Positions 43,178 through 54,168 of a stretch of 64,000 nt of DNA are shown one piece after another. Below the pieces are notes generated by a model. It searched no databases and was not told where the DNA came from. It worked only from the letters and a program-made list of their open reading frames with translations. Within the stretch, counting starts at the first letter, position 1, and each line of letters opens with the position of its first letter. Position numbers and translations under genes: made by a program. This DNA is from Moorena sp. SIOASIH (lineage in GTDB: Bacteria > Cyanobacteriota > Cyanobacteriia > Cyanobacteriales > Coleofasciculaceae): assembly GCF_010671925.1 (NCBI RefSeq), contig NZ_JAAHIH010000001.1:1617053-1681052 (forward strand), read 5' to 3'.

Positions 43178-46100
43178 ATGAACAGCGGCAAAGTCAGAAT
43201 TTACGAATTATCACGGGAATTGAATTTGGACAACAAGGAAATTTTGAGCATCTGTGAAGGACTCAATATTGCAGTTAAAAGTCACAGTAGCACGATTACA
43301 GAATCGGATGCCCAACGGATTCGCACGACAGCCGAAAAATATTCTGACCAACTAGCAGCTGTAAGCAATACCGAAGGTGAGTCATCGGCAAATAAAGGTT
43401 CTAAGTTAAGCTCTGGTAAATTAATTCGACCTCCCAAAGGAGAGCGGAAGCAGCAAATTGTCGAGCTTCGTAAGCACAAACGCAGTTCTGGGAATACTTC
43501 TAGCCATAGAAGCAATCAAATGGCAATCCCACCCCAAGCCCCCATCAAGCCGACTGCTATACCCCCCCGTCAGCCTAGCACTCTCAATCGACCTAAGCAG
43601 GTCACTGAACAGGACACCAAGATTAAGCAGGATACTAAACCGGAACCAGCGGCTAAACCCGAACCAGCGGCTAAACCCGAACCAGCGGCTAAACTAGAAC
43701 TAGCCCCTAAACCGGAACTAGCCCCTAAACCCGAACCAGCGGCTAAACCCGAACCAGCGGCTAAACCCGAACCAGCGGCTAAACCCGAACCAGCGGCTAA
43801 ACCCGAACCAGCGGCTAAACCCGAAACAGCGGCTAAACCCGAACCAGCCCCTAAACCCGAACCAGCCCCTAAACCCGAACCAGCCCCTAAACCCGAACTA
43901 GCCGCTAAACCCGAACTAGCCGCTAAACCAGTCCAGAAGGTGTCACAGGATAGTACTGCCTCAGCTAAGGTTACAGAAAAACCAAAATTAACTGGGCCCC
44001 CTGTAAGACGATCACAACCAAAAACTCAGCCTGCTAAGGTTGAGCGACCGATCAAATCAAACCAAAAGGGTTCTTCGGGTTCAAAGCCAGTAAAGAGTCC
44101 AACTCCTAACAAATCCCCTGTTATCAATAAGCAGTCAACCCCTTCGGAAACATCACCACCAAAGCGTTCTAGTTCACCAAGACCGACCGTTCCTGAACTC
44201 CAGCGACCTCCAAAAAGAACCAAACCAGGTCTTGATAAAGACAATTCTCAAGTAGCAGCAATCGATGCTGACTCAAAGGCTCTGACAGATGATGTCTCTG
44301 ATCAAGACACCAACACCTTAGTCAATGAATCCGAGGAACTGCTCAAAGAGGTCAAGCTCCGGCGACCATCTGTCCCCCGACCTGCTAAGAAGAAAGAGTG
44401 GGAGGCAGAAAATGGAGAAGAAGAAGACAAAGCCCAGAAGGGGAAATCTGCCAAACTCAAGCGGCGACCTAAAATGATTCTGGATGATGAAGATGATCTC
44501 GAAACAGAATCAGATCAAATCGATAACAAAATCGATGGTTCATTTTCAGTTAGTCTTTCTCTGGCTCGTCCTCCCAAACCAAAGTCTCTGCAAAAACAGC
44601 AAAGCCAAGCAAATACTGCGAGTGTTAGCCACAAGAAGAAGCCGGCTAAAACCAGTAGTAGCAACAAGTCCGATCATCGCGATCGCCGTCGTACACAGAA
44701 AACTCAGCCCAAACGCCCAGAACAAATTGTTTTGAGAGACTCACTCACCATTAGAGACCTGGCTAATGAACTGGCTATTGCAGAAACTGACATTGTTAAA
44801 ATGCTCTTCTTCAAAGGCATAGCTGTGAGTGTTACCCAAACTTTGGATGTTCCTACCGCCACAATGGTAGCTCAGGAAGTGGGGGTAAAGGTCGAGATGG
44901 AAGAAGAAGCCTCTGCTGCGACTAAGGTGGAAATGCTGGATGTCCAAGACCTGGAAAACCTCGAGCGGCGTCCACCTGTGGTGACAATTATGGGTCATGT
45001 TGACCACGGTAAAACGACTCTACTCGATGCCATTCGTGAAGCAAAAGTGGCTCAAGGAGAAGCCGGTGGAATTACCCAGCATATTGGCGCATATCACGTA
45101 GATGTTGAGCATGAGGATAACATTCAACAGGTTGTCTTCCTAGACACCCCTGGTCACGAAGCCTTCACAGCCATGCGGGCAAGGGGAACAAAAGTAACCG
45201 ATATCGCCGTGCTAGTGGTAGCGGCTGATGATGGGGTGCAACCTCAGACCCTTGAAGCCATTAGTCATGCTAGAGCTGCTGAAGTTCCCATGGTAGTTGC
45301 TATTAACAAAATTGATAAAGCCGGAGCTCAACCTGATCGGGTTAAGCAGGAATTATCAGAACGGGGCTTGGTCCCAGAAGAATGGGGTGGTGAAACGATC
45401 ATGGTACCAGTGAGTGCTATCCAAAGGGAAAACTTGGATTCACTGCTGGAGATGATTCTATTGGTCTCAGAGCTAGAAGAACTCTCTGCTAATCCGGATC
45501 GACCAGCCAAAGGTACGGTGATTGAAGCTCACCTTGATAAAGCCAGAGGGCCTGTTGCCACGTTCTTAGTGCAAAACGGTACGCTGCGGGTCGGTGATAG
45601 CCTGGTTGTTGGTTCAGTTTTCGGTAAGGTCAGAGCCATGCTTGATGACCGAGGACAGAGAGTCGAACAAGCGACTCCCTCGTTTGCTGTGGAAGTCCTT
45701 GGCTTGAGTGATGTTCCAGCTGCTGGTGATGAGTTTGAAGTCTTTGAGAGCGAAAAAGAAGCCCGGGCAGTTGCTAGTGAAAGAGCTCAACAGCAACGTC
45801 AATCTCGCCTGCAAACTCGCATGAAATCACGGCGAGTTACCCTCACTGAATTATCAGCCCAGGCTCAAGAAGGTGAACTCAAAGAACTCAACTTGATTTT
45901 GAAGGCAGACGTTCAAGGCTCCGTGGAAGCTATTCTCGGGTCCCTCGAACAGCTGCCCCAAAATGAAGTGCAAATTCGAGTTCTGCTGGCTGCCCCCGGG
46001 GAAGTTACCGAAACCGATGTGGACTTAGCGGCTGCTAGTGGTGCAGTTATTGTTGGCTTTAACACTACCTTAGCCCCTGGTGCTCGACCAGCAGCTGAAC

Positions 46101-46498
46101 AGGAAGGGGTAGATGTGCGGGAATACAACATTATCTACAAACTCCTGGATGATGTTCAAGGTGCTATGGAAGGTCTGTTAGAGCCAGAAGAGGTAGAAGA
46201 ACCATTGGGTGAAGTAGAAGTTCGAGCTGTCTTCCCAGTCGGTCGTGGTGCCGTTGCGGGTTGTTATGTACTCTCAGGCAAAGCGGTGCGCAATTGCCGT
46301 TTACGAGTGCGGCGTGGTGGCAAAACTATCTACGAAGGAGTTTTGGATTCCCTCAAGCGTGTTAAGGATGATGTCAAGGAAGTCAATGCTGGCTACGAAT
46401 GTGGTATGGGTGTTGATAAATTCAACGACTGGGCGGAAAAAGATATCATTGAAACCTATCAGATGGTAACCAAACGACGGACTCTCTCCCTCAAGTAG
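43178..46498 (+). CDS. infB: translation initiation factor IF-2
   Basis: GTPase that brings fMet-tRNA to the 30S subunit. 1106 residues, within the long cyanobacterial range. There is an IF2_N module at residues 2-50 ([17 protein letters not shown]), then a long Pro/Ala/Lys-rich linker containing 16 tandem hexapeptides KPEPAA and variants (residues 154-249). A second IF2_N module ([18 protein letters not shown]) precedes the G domain with G1 GHVDHGKTT from residue 606, DTPGHEAF and NKID, followed by domains II-IV ending [13 protein letters not shown]. Length variation of the hexapeptide tract is expected between strains. Confidence 0.97.
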   Translation: MNSGKVRIYELSRELNLDNKEILSICEGLNIAVKSHSSTITESDAQRIRTTAEKYSDQLAAVSNTEGESSANKGSKLSSGKLIRPPKGERKQQIVELRKHKRSSGNTSSHRSNQMAIPPQAPIKPTAIPPRQPSTLNRPKQVTEQDTKIKQDTKPEPAAKPEPAAKPEPAAKLELAPKPELAPKPEPAAKPEPAAKPEPAAKPEPAAKPEPAAKPETAAKPEPAPKPEPAPKPEPAPKPELAAKPELAAKPVQKVSQDSTASAKVTEKPKLTGPPVRRSQPKTQPAKVERPIKSNQKGSSGSKPVKSPTPNKSPVINKQSTPSETSPPKRSSSPRPTVPELQRPPKRTKPGLDKDNSQVAAIDADSKALTDDVSDQDTNTLVNESEELLKEVKLRRPSVPRPAKKKEWEAENGEEEDKAQKGKSAKLKRRPKMILDDEDDLETESDQIDNKIDGSFSVSLSLARPPKPKSLQKQQSQANTASVSHKKKPAKTSSSNKSDHRDRRRTQKTQPKRPEQIVLRDSLTIRDLANELAIAETDIVKMLFFKGIAVSVTQTLDVPTATMVAQEVGVKVEMEEEASAATKVEMLDVQDLENLERRPPVVTIMGHVDHGKTTLLDAIREAKVAQGEAGGITQHIGAYHVDVEHEDNIQQVVFLDTPGHEAFTAMRARGTKVTDIAVLVVAADDGVQPQTLEAISHARAAEVPMVVAINKIDKAGAQPDRVKQELSERGLVPEEWGGETIMVPVSAIQRENLDSLLEMILLVSELEELSANPDRPAKGTVIEAHLDKARGPVATFLVQNGTLRVGDSLVVGSVFGKVRAMLDDRGQRVEQATPSFAVEVLGLSDVPAAGDEFEVFESEKEARAVASERAQQQRQSRLQTRMKSRRVTLTELSAQAQEGELKELNLILKADVQGSVEAILGSLEQLPQNEVQIRVLLAAPGEVTETDVDLAAASGAVIVGFNTTLAPGARPAAEQEGVDVREYNIIYKLLDDVQGAMEGLLEPEEVEEPLGEVEVRAVFPVGRGAVAGCYVLSGKAVRNCRLRVRRGGKTIYEGVLDSLKRVKDDVKEVNAGYECGMGVDKFNDWAEKDIIETYQMVTKRRTLSLK
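43637..43924 (+). repeat. 18-bp minisatellite inside infB
   Basis: Sixteen in-frame 18-bp units encoding KPEPAA with variants [24 protein letters not shown] and KPELAA. The units are nearly identical at DNA level in the middle, pointing to recent slippage expansion. Confidence 0.92.
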
Positions 46499-46514
46499 GG
46501 CTGAGGGGTGTTCT

Positions 46515-46550
46515 TACCCAGGCTTCCCTTGCCGGGTAGGTTGTTTTGTT
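46515..46550 (+). terminator. infB terminator
   Basis: TACCCAGGC, a 7-base loop, GCCGGGTA (one mismatch), then a T-rich stretch TTGTTTTGTTGTT. Confidence 0.6.
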
Positions 46551-46600
46551 GTTCCCGTAGCGTGGCCTTTTGGCCAAGGTTAAAGGTTATTTAGCTTCTA

Positions 46601-46912
46601 GCAAAAGAAGCCCCACAACGAACATGCGCAGCATGAGTGTGGGATTAATTTTGCGCGCCTTTCTGCATCGAATAAGGAAACAATTAAAATTGAATATCGT
46701 CTATACTAGATGTAGTAGGGAAAATAAATTAAGAGCTAACCGCCACCTACGTGCCTAAAAAATAGAACTTATTGTATTGTTCCGGATTGTATTGTTCCGG
46801 CGCGGAGGGGCATCCCGTGTCGTTAATAAAGCTTACCGAGTATCCAAACCGTTAGGTGGAGTTGGTAAGAAGCCCACACTGTAATCTTTGATTAAGTGTG
46901 GGAGTATGTCAC
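46601..46912 (+). mobile_element. non-coding IS605 derivative, copy 4
   Basis: The left end 'gcaaaagaagccccacaac' carries a tgcgcagcatga foldback. The body has no long ORF. The last ~110 bp (from about 46800) match the 3' end of the tnpB at 48061 almost throughout, including 'gttggtaagaagccc' and the end hairpin (CCCACACT...AGTGTGGG) followed by GTATGTCAC. It is preceded at about 46553-46580 by a GCGTGGCCTTTTGGCC dispersed repeat. Confidence 0.8.
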
Positions 46913-46966
46913 CACTTAAGCATTACCCAACTAGATTCATCTGTATTAAATTTTGGTAAGGTGCAT

Positions 46967-47170
46967 ATGGCAAGCTTCGTTAAATCCGAATCCGGACAAT
47001 TAGATCATGACACTCAAGTTTGGGACAGTCTCAAACAAGCCATAGCCGCTAGTTCAGGATTTCAACGCTGGCAAATGGAACATCCCTTGGGTGAACAATT
47101 TCAGGACTATAGTCTTGATAGCCGAGTGCGTCGTTACTTACGTGAAACTCTAGAAATGCTTGCCTACTGA
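46967..47170 (+). CDS. small conserved-looking protein, unknown
   Basis: 67 residues from ATG 46967; the frame is open upstream into the IS605 derivative, which is not used. Soluble and charged, it begins MASFVKSESGQLDHDTQV and ends SRVRRYLRETLEMLAY, with no motif recognised. It is followed immediately by a perfect hairpin (47175-47199). The position after infB may be ancestral, with the insertion at 46601-46912 separating them. Confidence that it is translated is moderate. Confidence 0.55.
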   Translation: MASFVKSESGQLDHDTQVWDSLKQAIAASSGFQRWQMEHPLGEQFQDYSLDSRVRRYLRETLEMLAY

Positions 47171-47174
47171 ACTC

Positions 47175-47199
47175 CCAGATAGGATTTGCTCCTATCTGG
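47175..47199 (+). terminator. perfect hairpin after the 67-residue gene
   Basis: CCAGATAGGA-TTTGC-TCCTATCTGG, located 5 nt after the stop codon. A second A/T-rich foldback (ATTCTTCCTTTT...AAAAGGAAGAAT) lies at about 47275-47307. Confidence 0.65.
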
Positions 47200-47372
47200 C
47201 CTGATGTATTGTGATTTTAATTTATGATTGCTTTGTGGCAGAAACGGGCAAAGCAATAGATAAGCTTGCTTAAAATTCTTCCTTTTCTTCTTCCAAAAGG
47301 AAGAATATCATAAAGTGCAAATTAGTAGTGCTATTTCACTGGTGGTATTTTAAAGATTTAGCCACTCCGCGA

Positions 47373-47420
47373 GAAGCCCCGCGCTGTACCGATAGGTCAG
47401 CGTCGGGATGATAGCGGGAC
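47373..47420 (+). mobile_element. IS605 right-end remnant
   Basis: GAAGCCCCGCGCTGTACC then 'gataggtcagcgtcggga' reproduces the right-end hairpin of the tnpB element (49263-49297) with few changes. No left end or ORF belongs to it. A GCTACGCGAAC dispersed repeat lies just after it (about 47463-47483). Confidence 0.65.
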
Positions 47421-47616
47421 AATGAAGCAAAGCGGAATTGTCAAGTAGATATTACTGGATTCGGCAAAGCCGACGCTACGCGAACAGGGAAACGATCTAC
47501 CAAGCTTCTAAGTAATTCAGACTGGTTCATTCCCCTTCTTTTTGCTTCTTGCTCTAGTTTCTTTTTCTCATATTCGGCAGGGCAAACGCATCTAAATTCT
47601 AGAAGCCTTACTCAGA

Positions 47617-47756
47617 AGCGATGCAGTGCGGTCTTGGGGAGGCAGTGCGGTCTTGGGGGTTCCCCCCATGAGCAACTGCCGTGGTTTCCCCCATGAGCAA
47701 CTGCATCAAGAGGTGCGACCCGTGGCGAATTTAATTCTTAATGCGGAAAGCGCACC
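47617..47756. repeat. hairpin repeat (2+2) joined to the 45-bp repeat
   Basis: 47617-47710 is a 2+2 copy of the hairpin repeat. 47711-47756 is a copy of the GGTGCG...CGCACC repeat attached directly to its end. Outside them, 'agggcaaacgcatctaa' (about 47580) and 'ttagatgcgtttaccct' (about 47829) are near-complementary, as if the pair inserted into an older palindrome. Confidence 0.8.
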
Positions 47757-47884
47757 TAACAGAGATTTCAAAAATAATAAGCATAAATACTGATCCCATG
47801 AATCTGATCTCCAGTAGGCATTTCAAAATTAGATGCGTTTACCCTGTCATATTCGGTTAGCCGAATTGTCATTTTTATTGTTTT

Positions 47885-49303
47885 CATTCTGACTTGCCGG
47901 AGATGAAACCTTATCAGAGGGTCGCCTTACTACAAAAAGATTTAACCCTTAACTCACAGACTGCCAACTATAAAGGCTCCACTCTTTTTGCGAGAACTTC
48001 TGACCATTTGACTAGCTGTATACTAGAATAGTAACAGGTCGATAAACAGGAGGGCAACAAATGAGATCTGCCTATCAGTACAGATTACGACTAACCAAGT
48101 CTCAGGTCGTCAAATTAGAGAAGTGGCTAGATATGTTACGCCATCAGTACAACTATTTACTGGCTGATAGATTCAACTGGTACGAACAGAATCGTTGTGC
48201 CACAAATGCCTGCCCACTTGTTTGTCATTTACCAGAATTAAGAGATAATCCTGACTACTTTTCACAGAAGAAAACCCTTCCTAGTCTTAAGAAAAATAGA
48301 CCATGGTATGGAGAGGTTTACTCTCAAGTATTACAGGACTGCCTAAAAAGGGTAGATCTGGCTTTTAAGAGGTTTATCAAAGGAGATTGCAAGGGAGTAA
48401 GAAGTGGGAGACCAAGGTTTAAGAGTAAAAACAGATATCGTTCTTTGACCTTCCCGTCTCTTGGGAAAAATCCAATTAGTGGCAATTTTTTGAAGCTACC
48501 AAAATTTGGAGAAGTCAAAATGGTCTACCACAGGCCAATTCCTGACGGATTCAAAGTCAAGACAGCCACGATTACCCGAAATGCTGACGGTTATTACGTT
48601 ACCTTGTCTATTCAAGATGATTCAGTCCCGGACATTATCCCTATTGATGAAGTCTCCAATCCGATTGGGATTGACATGGGAATTAAGTCATTTTTGGTTA
48701 AATCTGATGGGACTGAAGTAGCAATCCCTCAATTTTACCGGAAAGCTCAAAAACGCCTTAAAAAAGTCCAGAAAGCTGTTAGTCGATCCAAGAAAGGAAG
48801 TAATAACAGGAAAAGAGCTGTAGTCAAATTGGGCAAAGCCCATAAAAAAGTGGCTGACACCCGTAAGGATTTTCATTTTAAAACAGCGAAAGGGTTGCTA
48901 GATAGCCACGATCTGGTAGCTCACGAAAAGCTAAATATCAAAGGTCTGGCCAAGACTAAAATGGCTAAATCAGTTCTAGATGCTGGATGGGGTCAATTCC
49001 TGTCGATTTTATCAACCAAAGCCGAGAATGCTGGGTTGGTAACAAAAGCAGTGAACCCCAAAAACACTAGTCAGAACTGTTCTAACTGTGGGAAAAAAGT
49101 ACCGAAAAAACTAAAAGACCGCATCCATTCTTGCCCTCATTGTGGTTACACAGAAGATAGGGATATAAATGCGGCTAAGAATATCTTGAATTTGGCGGTG
49201 GGGCATCCCGTCAGTAGTAAAGCTTACCGAGTATCCCAACCGTTGGGTGGAGTTGGTAAGAAGCCCGCACTGTACCGATAGGTCAGTGTCGGGAGTATGT
49301 CAC
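47885..49303 (+). mobile_element. IS605/IS1341-type element with intact tnpB only
   Basis: Contains one ORF (tnpB, 48061-49281). The right end is an imperfect hairpin (GCCCGCACTG...CAGTGTCGGG) ending GTCAC at 49303, overlapping the end of the ORF. The left boundary is uncertain: 'gatgaaaccttatcagaggg' (47893-47912) is shared with the derivative at 36621-36925. No tnpA is present, so movement would need a transposase in trans. Confidence 0.8.
48061..49281 (+). CDS. tnpB: TnpB, RNA-guided nuclease of IS605-type element (OrfB)
   Basis: 406 residues, apparently intact. The N-terminal helix-turn-helix ([18 protein letters not shown]) and WED-like region are followed by a split RuvC nuclease: D205 in [10 protein letters not shown]289 in [11 protein letters not shown], and D368 in [10 protein letters not shown]. 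The zinc ribbon is CSNCGKKV ... CPHCGY. All catalytic residues are present. The ribosome site AGGAGGG lies 8 nt before ATG. The last ~30 residues ([20 protein letters not shown]) are encoded by the right end, which in this family doubles as the omega-RNA scaffold. TnpB family members cut DNA using that RNA. Confidence 0.93.
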   Translation: MRSAYQYRLRLTKSQVVKLEKWLDMLRHQYNYLLADRFNWYEQNRCATNACPLVCHLPELRDNPDYFSQKKTLPSLKKNRPWYGEVYSQVLQDCLKRVDLAFKRFIKGDCKGVRSGRPRFKSKNRYRSLTFPSLGKNPISGNFLKLPKFGEVKMVYHRPIPDGFKVKTATITRNADGYYVTLSIQDDSVPDIIPIDEVSNPIGIDMGIKSFLVKSDGTEVAIPQFYRKAQKRLKKVQKAVSRSKKGSNNRKRAVVKLGKAHKKVADTRKDFHFKTAKGLLDSHDLVAHEKLNIKGLAKTKMAKSVLDAGWGQFLSILSTKAENAGLVTKAVNPKNTSQNCSNCGKKVPKKLKDRIHSCPHCGYTEDRDINAAKNILNLAVGHPVSSKAYRVSQPLGGVGKKPALYR

Positions 49304-49385
49304 GTAGGTAGAAGTCAACCATTACTGCTGGACGAAAGACAAATGACGAAGGATAATTAGCATTGCTGCTGATTTAGGAGAAGAC

Positions 49386-49793
49386 ATGGCCTTTGAATAT
49401 CCTGATGACCTGAAATACCTTGATAGCCACGAATATGTGCGGCTTGATGGAGAAATTGCCACTATTGGTATTACCGCCTTTGCCATTGACCAACTGGGTG
49501 ACTTAGTTCTTCTGGAACTCCCAGAAATTGACGACACCATCGAGAAGGGTAACAAAGAAAATGACAAAAGCTTTGGTACCATAGAATCGGTCAAGGCCGT
49601 TTCGGATCTATATTCCCCGGTATCGGGTACGGTGGTTGAACGAAATGAGGAGATGATCAAGGATCCTGAACAGATTGCAAAAGACCCCTATGGTGAAGGC
49701 TGGTTAATTAAAGTGCGGCTCAATGACCCTGATCACCCACTGGAGGGTGTCCTTTCTGCTGAGGAGTACCGTGCCAAAGTCGAGGCAGAGTAG
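49386..49793 (+). CDS. gcvH: glycine cleavage system H protein
   Basis: Lipoyl carrier of the glycine decarboxylase complex, 135 residues. The lipoyl-attachment lysine is K70 in [37 protein letters not shown] is the family N-domain. Ribosome site AGGAGA precedes the ATG. It lies upstream of gcvP in the same direction, separated by 313 nt, and gcvT is not in the window. An IS605 element ends 82 nt upstream, so its promoter region has been reshaped. Confidence 0.97.
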   Translation: MAFEYPDDLKYLDSHEYVRLDGEIATIGITAFAIDQLGDLVLLELPEIDDTIEKGNKENDKSFGTIESVKAVSDLYSPVSGTVVERNEEMIKDPEQIAKDPYGEGWLIKVRLNDPDHPLEGVLSAEEYRAKVEAE

Positions 49794-50106
49794 ACTATAA
49801 ATTGGTTTTAAAAGCAAGTAACTAAAGATACAGCTATTGCGAAGGTTCTGTAAAAAACTGATAAGTAGGGTTGTCATAACTGAACCCGGCTCTGTAAAGT
49901 TGTGTATCTAGAACCAATCTAGCAACACGCCTAGGTTGTCATATGCTAGGTTCTCTTAATGTATATTTAGAACTAAAGCAATTTAGTTCTAAATCCCTTT
50001 AGTTATACATCCGGGCTTTGTGTATCTATAGATTTACCAACTTAGGGGGTCACAGCCCTCAAAAGTGACCTCCAGCTTCGCTGCTTAATTCACAAATTGT
50101 TTTACT
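49794..50106. promoter_or_regulatory. gcvH-gcvP spacer
   Basis: Holds a perfect 13-bp hairpin ATTTAGAACTAAA-GCAA-TTTAGTTCTAAAT (49965-49994). Two similar stretches 'ggttgtcataactgaacc' and 'ggttgtcatatgctaggtt' lie at about 49868 and 49933. It might contain a terminator and the gcvP promoter. I could not match it to a glycine riboswitch. Confidence 0.5.
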
Positions 50107-53076
50107 ATGCAGAATTTGGATATCCAGGATCAAAAAAATAGAGCAAATACTCAGTCGTTGCTGAAATCTGACCCTATTCTTTCCGCATCGCCAACAATAC
50201 CATCTACCGATGCTTTTGTCAATCGACACATAGGTCCAAATCCAGATGCAATAGAGCAAATGCTCAACCTCCTGGGTATATCCAGTATAGACAGCCTGAT
50301 TGAGCAAACTGTACCCGCCGCTATTTGGCTTAATCAAACCCTGCAGTTACCACCAGCACAAAGCGAGTATGCTGCTCTGGCTCAGCTAAAAAACATTGCG
50401 TCTAAGAATCAAGTATTCCGGTCTTTGATTGGCATGGGATATTACGACTGCATTACCCCACCTGTAATTCAACGGAATATCCTAGAAAATCCTGGTTGGT
50501 ACACGGCTTACACCCCTTACCAAGCAGAAATTGCTCAGGGGCGACTCGAAGCACTACTCAACTTCCAGACTATGATTATAGACTTGACTGGTCTGGAAAT
50601 TGCTAATGCTTCCTTGCTAGATGAAGGAACAGCAGCAGCGGAAGCTATGAGCATGAGCTATGGTCTGTGTAAGACGAAAGCCAAACACTTCTTTGTTTCC
50701 CAAACCTGTCATCCCCAAACTATAGCAGTGGTACAAACCAGGGCTAGACCTTTGGGAATTGAGGTGATTGTTGGTGACCACCGCACTTGTGAATTTGACC
50801 AAGACATTTTTGGAGCTCTGCTTCAGTACCCAGCAACGGATGGCACTATATACGATTATCGGGAATTTATTGATAAGGCTCATGGTGCTAAAGCCTTAGT
50901 AACTGTGGCAGCTGACATTCTAAGCCTTACCCTCCTTACACCCCCTGGGGAATTTGGGGCTGATATTGCCATAGGTTGCACCCAGCGCTTTGGCGTTCCC
51001 CTAGGATATGGGGGACCTCATGCAGCTTATTTTGCTACTCGGGCAGCTTATAAACGGCAAGTACCAGGACGTATCGTTGGTGTATCAAAAGATGCTAATG
51101 GTAAACCAGCACTGCGCTTGGCACTGCAAACCCGTGAACAACATATCCGTCGTGACAAAGCCACCAGCAATATTTGTACTGCGCAAGTGCTGTTGGCGGT
51201 GATGGCGTCAATGTATACAGTGTATCATGGGCGAGAGGGCATTAAACGTATTGCCGAGAGAATTCATCAATTAACGGTTATCCTGGCGGAGGGACTGAAA
51301 CGCTTAGGTTACAGTATTAGCTCAGAACCGTTTTTTGATACCTTGCGCGTAGAATTAAGCGATCGCTCTGTGTCCGGAATTATCGAAGCAGCTGAAGCAC
51401 GTCAAATTAACCTACGTATTATTGATTCAACTACTATCGGAATTTCCCTGGATGAGACAACGACAGCTAGGGATTTAGTAGACTTGTGGGAAATTTTTGC
51501 AAGTTTAGGGGAACCAAGCAGTGCATCCCTACTCTTTACTGTGGAAGAGTTGGCGGCTGAGGTAACACGTAAGGTGGCAGCTGATTTTAATGAACCATTT
51601 GCTCGCCGTAGTACCTACTTAACCAACCCAGTATTCAACCGCTATCACTCAGAAACCGAGTTACTACGCTATTTGCACCGCCTGGAAAGTAAGGATTTGG
51701 CTCTAAACACCTCCATGATTCCTCTGGGTTCGTGTACCATGAAGCTGAATGCCACTGCTGAGATGATGCCAGTGACATGGCCGGAATTTGGCAAGATTCA
51801 TCCTTTTGCTCCCTTGTCCCAAACTCAGGGATATCAAATCCTATTCCAGCAGCTGGAAGAATGGTTAGCAGAAATTACTGGCTTTGCTGGCATTTCTCTT
51901 CAACCTAATGCTGGTTCCCAAGGGGAATATGCAGGATTACTCACTATTTGTAAGTACCATGAAAACCGGGGAGAAGGCGATCGCAATATCTGTCTAATTC
52001 CTACTTCTGCCCATGGAACCAATCCCGCCAGTGCGGTGATGGCTGGTTTAAAGGTGGTGGCTGTTGCTTGTGATCAGATGGGCAACATTGATTTAGATGA
52101 TTTGAGGAAGAAGGCTGAGCACCATAGCCAAAACCTAGCTGCTCTGATGGTGACTTATCCATCTACCCATGGTGTGTTTGAACAAGAGATTAAAGATATC
52201 TGTGCCATTGTCCACAACCATGGGGGACAGGTTTATATGGATGGGGCGAATATGAATGCCCAAGTGGGACTGTGCCGTCCGGGGGACTTTGGGGCAGATG
52301 TGTGTCACTTGAACCTGCACAAAACCTTCTGTATTCCCCATGGTGGGGGTGGACCTGGTATGGGACCAATTGGGGTGATGCCTCACTTAGTACCATTCCT
52401 GCCCAAAACCTTACAGCCTCAACCTTCAACCTTATCTATTGGTGCCATTTCTGCGGCACCCTGGGGAAGTGCCAGCATTCTACCGATTTCCTGGATGTAT
52501 ATTGCCATGATGGGGAGTGGGGGGTTAACTGAGGCGACTAAGGTGGCTATTCTTAATGCTAATTACATGGCTAAGCGGTTAGACCCTTACTATCCTGTTC
52601 TGTACAAGGGGAACAATGGATTAGTGGCTCATGAGTGTATTGTAGATTTGCGATCGCTTAAAAAGTCTGCGGGCATCGAAGTGGATGATATTGCCAAACG
52701 CCTGATGGATTATGGTTTCCATGCTCCAACGGTATCCTGGCCTGTAGCAGGGACAATGATGGTGGAACCTACTGAAAGTGAGTCGAAGGAGGAACTCGAC
52801 CGTTTCTGTGATGCCATGATTGCTATCCGCCAGGAAATTAAAGCGATTGAATCGGGTCAGGTAGACCAAACGGACAATCAGCTGAAGAATGCTCCCCATA
52901 CAGCAGAAGCCTTGATGGTCAGTGAATGGACTCATCCCTATACCCGTGAGGAAGCCGCATACCCGGCATCTTGGTTAAGGGAACACAAGTTTTGGCCTGT
53001 GGCAGGGCGCATTGATAATGCCTTTGGGGATAGGAATTTGGTTTGTTCTTGTGAGGGAATGGAGGCCTACATCTAA
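50107..53076 (+). CDS. gcvP: glycine dehydrogenase (decarboxylating), P protein
   Basis: PLP enzyme that decarboxylates glycine and passes the aminomethyl group to lipoylated GcvH, central to photorespiration in cyanobacteria. 989 residues as a single chain (the fused form). The N-terminal half shows [17 protein letters not shown] and [16 protein letters not shown]. The C-terminal half has the PLP lysine K739 in [18 protein letters not shown]. The protein ends [18 protein letters not shown]. The start has no obvious Shine-Dalgarno. Confidence 0.97.
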   Translation: MQNLDIQDQKNRANTQSLLKSDPILSASPTIPSTDAFVNRHIGPNPDAIEQMLNLLGISSIDSLIEQTVPAAIWLNQTLQLPPAQSEYAALAQLKNIASKNQVFRSLIGMGYYDCITPPVIQRNILENPGWYTAYTPYQAEIAQGRLEALLNFQTMIIDLTGLEIANASLLDEGTAAAEAMSMSYGLCKTKAKHFFVSQTCHPQTIAVVQTRARPLGIEVIVGDHRTCEFDQDIFGALLQYPATDGTIYDYREFIDKAHGAKALVTVAADILSLTLLTPPGEFGADIAIGCTQRFGVPLGYGGPHAAYFATRAAYKRQVPGRIVGVSKDANGKPALRLALQTREQHIRRDKATSNICTAQVLLAVMASMYTVYHGREGIKRIAERIHQLTVILAEGLKRLGYSISSEPFFDTLRVELSDRSVSGIIEAAEARQINLRIIDSTTIGISLDETTTARDLVDLWEIFASLGEPSSASLLFTVEELAAEVTRKVAADFNEPFARRSTYLTNPVFNRYHSETELLRYLHRLESKDLALNTSMIPLGSCTMKLNATAEMMPVTWPEFGKIHPFAPLSQTQGYQILFQQLEEWLAEITGFAGISLQPNAGSQGEYAGLLTICKYHENRGEGDRNICLIPTSAHGTNPASAVMAGLKVVAVACDQMGNIDLDDLRKKAEHHSQNLAALMVTYPSTHGVFEQEIKDICAIVHNHGGQVYMDGANMNAQVGLCRPGDFGADVCHLNLHKTFCIPHGGGGPGMGPIGVMPHLVPFLPKTLQPQPSTLSIGAISAAPWGSASILPISWMYIAMMGSGGLTEATKVAILNANYMAKRLDPYYPVLYKGNNGLVAHECIVDLRSLKKSAGIEVDDIAKRLMDYGFHAPTVSWPVAGTMMVEPTESESKEELDRFCDAMIAIRQEIKAIESGQVDQTDNQLKNAPHTAEALMVSEWTHPYTREEAAYPASWLREHKFWPVAGRIDNAFGDRNLVCSCEGMEAYI

Positions 53077-53096
53077 CTCCAAAGTCAAGTTGGGAG

Positions 53097-53300
53097 TGTG
53101 GGGAGATGGGGAGATGGGGAGATGGGGAGATGGGAAAATCGGGAGATTTTTATTTAGGGTAATTATCCTGACATGATATAACTCGGTTATTAACGGGGGT
53201 TAGGGTGATTCCGACTCCCGACTCCCGACTCCCGACTCCCGATTCCCGATTCCCGATTCCCGACTCCCTACTCCCTACTCCCTACTCCCTACTCCCTACT
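53097..53300. repeat. ggggagat and gactccc/ccctact repeat tracts
   Basis: Four 8-bp ggggagat units (53099-53135) and a long heptamer run (gactccc, gattccc, then ccctact; about 53208-53300) reaching the end of the CAP-protein gene. Confidence 0.85.
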
Positions 53301-53305
53301 GAGTA

Positions 53306-53860
53306 TTAACGCGGTGAACCAAACACCTGCACCCAGTAGTGGCGATAGGGGCTGGAAGGATCGCTGACATAACCAAAGCCAATTTCTTGATACTGAGGCT
53401 TGAGTATATTACGGCGATGACCAGTGCTTCCCATCCATTGCCTAATGGTTTGAGCAGGAGTCGAGTAACCTGCAGCAATGTTTTCACCAACATAGGAATA
53501 GAGGTAACCTGCTGCCTTAGCGCGATCGCTTATTTTAGAACCATCAGAACCAGTATGACTGAAAAAACCATTGCGCACCATATCTTCAGCGTGTAGCTGT
53601 GCGGCTTGACTTAGCTCAGCAGAAAGCTGTAATGGTGGCAAGCCAGCTTTTCGCCGTTCAGCATTGGTTAGTCCAAGCAACTCAGTATTGAATTTAGCTA
53701 AGGATGAGCTACTGGTCACCACAGTTATCTGCTCCTGAGAACCTCTCTGGAGGGTGTTATTGGAATAAGTGTTAGCCACAACTGAGCTAGACTGAAGCGC
53801 TATTTCAGATAATCCGAGCAAAGTAAGCGGAGCAATTGCCCAAAAATGGATTCTATGCAT
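53306..53860 (-). CDS. CAP-domain (SCP/PR1-like, YkwD-type) secreted protein
   Basis: 184 residues with an N-terminal signal peptide (FWAIAPLTLLGLSEIALQS) and a Ser/Thr-rich linker. A CAP domain from about residue 60 follows: LTNAERRKAGLPPLQLS, QAAQLHAEDMVRNGFFSH, VGENIAAGYSTP and GSTGHRRNILKPQYQEIG. The His and Glu residues of the CAP cavity (HAEDM, GENIA, GHRRN) are present. Bacterial members are extracellular and their activity is mostly unknown. Ribosome site GAGG precedes ATG 53860. Confidence 0.93.
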   Translation of the reverse strand: MHRIHFWAIAPLTLLGLSEIALQSSSVVANTYSNNTLQRGSQEQITVVTSSSSLAKFNTELLGLTNAERRKAGLPPLQLSAELSQAAQLHAEDMVRNGFFSHTGSDGSKISDRAKAAGYLYSYVGENIAAGYSTPAQTIRQWMGSTGHRRNILKPQYQEIGFGYVSDPSSPYRHYWVQVFGSPR

Positions 53861-53936
53861 AAATTACCTCATGGGTTAATATCTGCAACAGATCTGATGG
53901 CACCCGGTCGCCATTAAAATGGCGCTAGATAGATAG

Positions 53937-54168
53937 CTGAGGGGGTGACAACAAGGCTAAAAAGTAGACAGGGTGTGGGGTGTGGGGTGTGGGGTATGGG
54001 GAAAATAGAACCGAATTTGGAGTGACCCCAGCGATTTACTTGGGTCCGAAACCTGATTCAAGCGTCCCTACCAACGTGGCCAGCTCCTGATCTTCCCCTA
54101 CACCCTTCACCCCACACCCCACACCCCACACCCAGTAAGGCTTTTAAGGCTGTTTGTCACCCCTTCAG
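53937..54168. mobile_element. MITE copy B with 9-bp target duplication
   Basis: 232 bp, starting CTGAGGGGGTGACAACAAGG, with the other end (complement) CTGAAGGGGTGACAAACAGC. It is flanked by the exact 9-bp direct repeat gatagatag (53928-53936 and 54169-54177). The interior is similar to copy A at 23290, with ggggtgt heptamers facing their complement. No ORF. Confidence 0.88.

Noticed and set aside
49794..50106. Glycine riboswitch between gcvH and gcvP
   Set aside because: Looked for the aptamer core here because of the genes, but found only a simple hairpin and short repeats.
53097..53300. CRISPR-like appearance of regular repeats
   Set aside because: Units are 7-8 bp and contiguous, without spacers. 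No cas gene or 25-40 bp repeat-spacer pattern occurs in the window.
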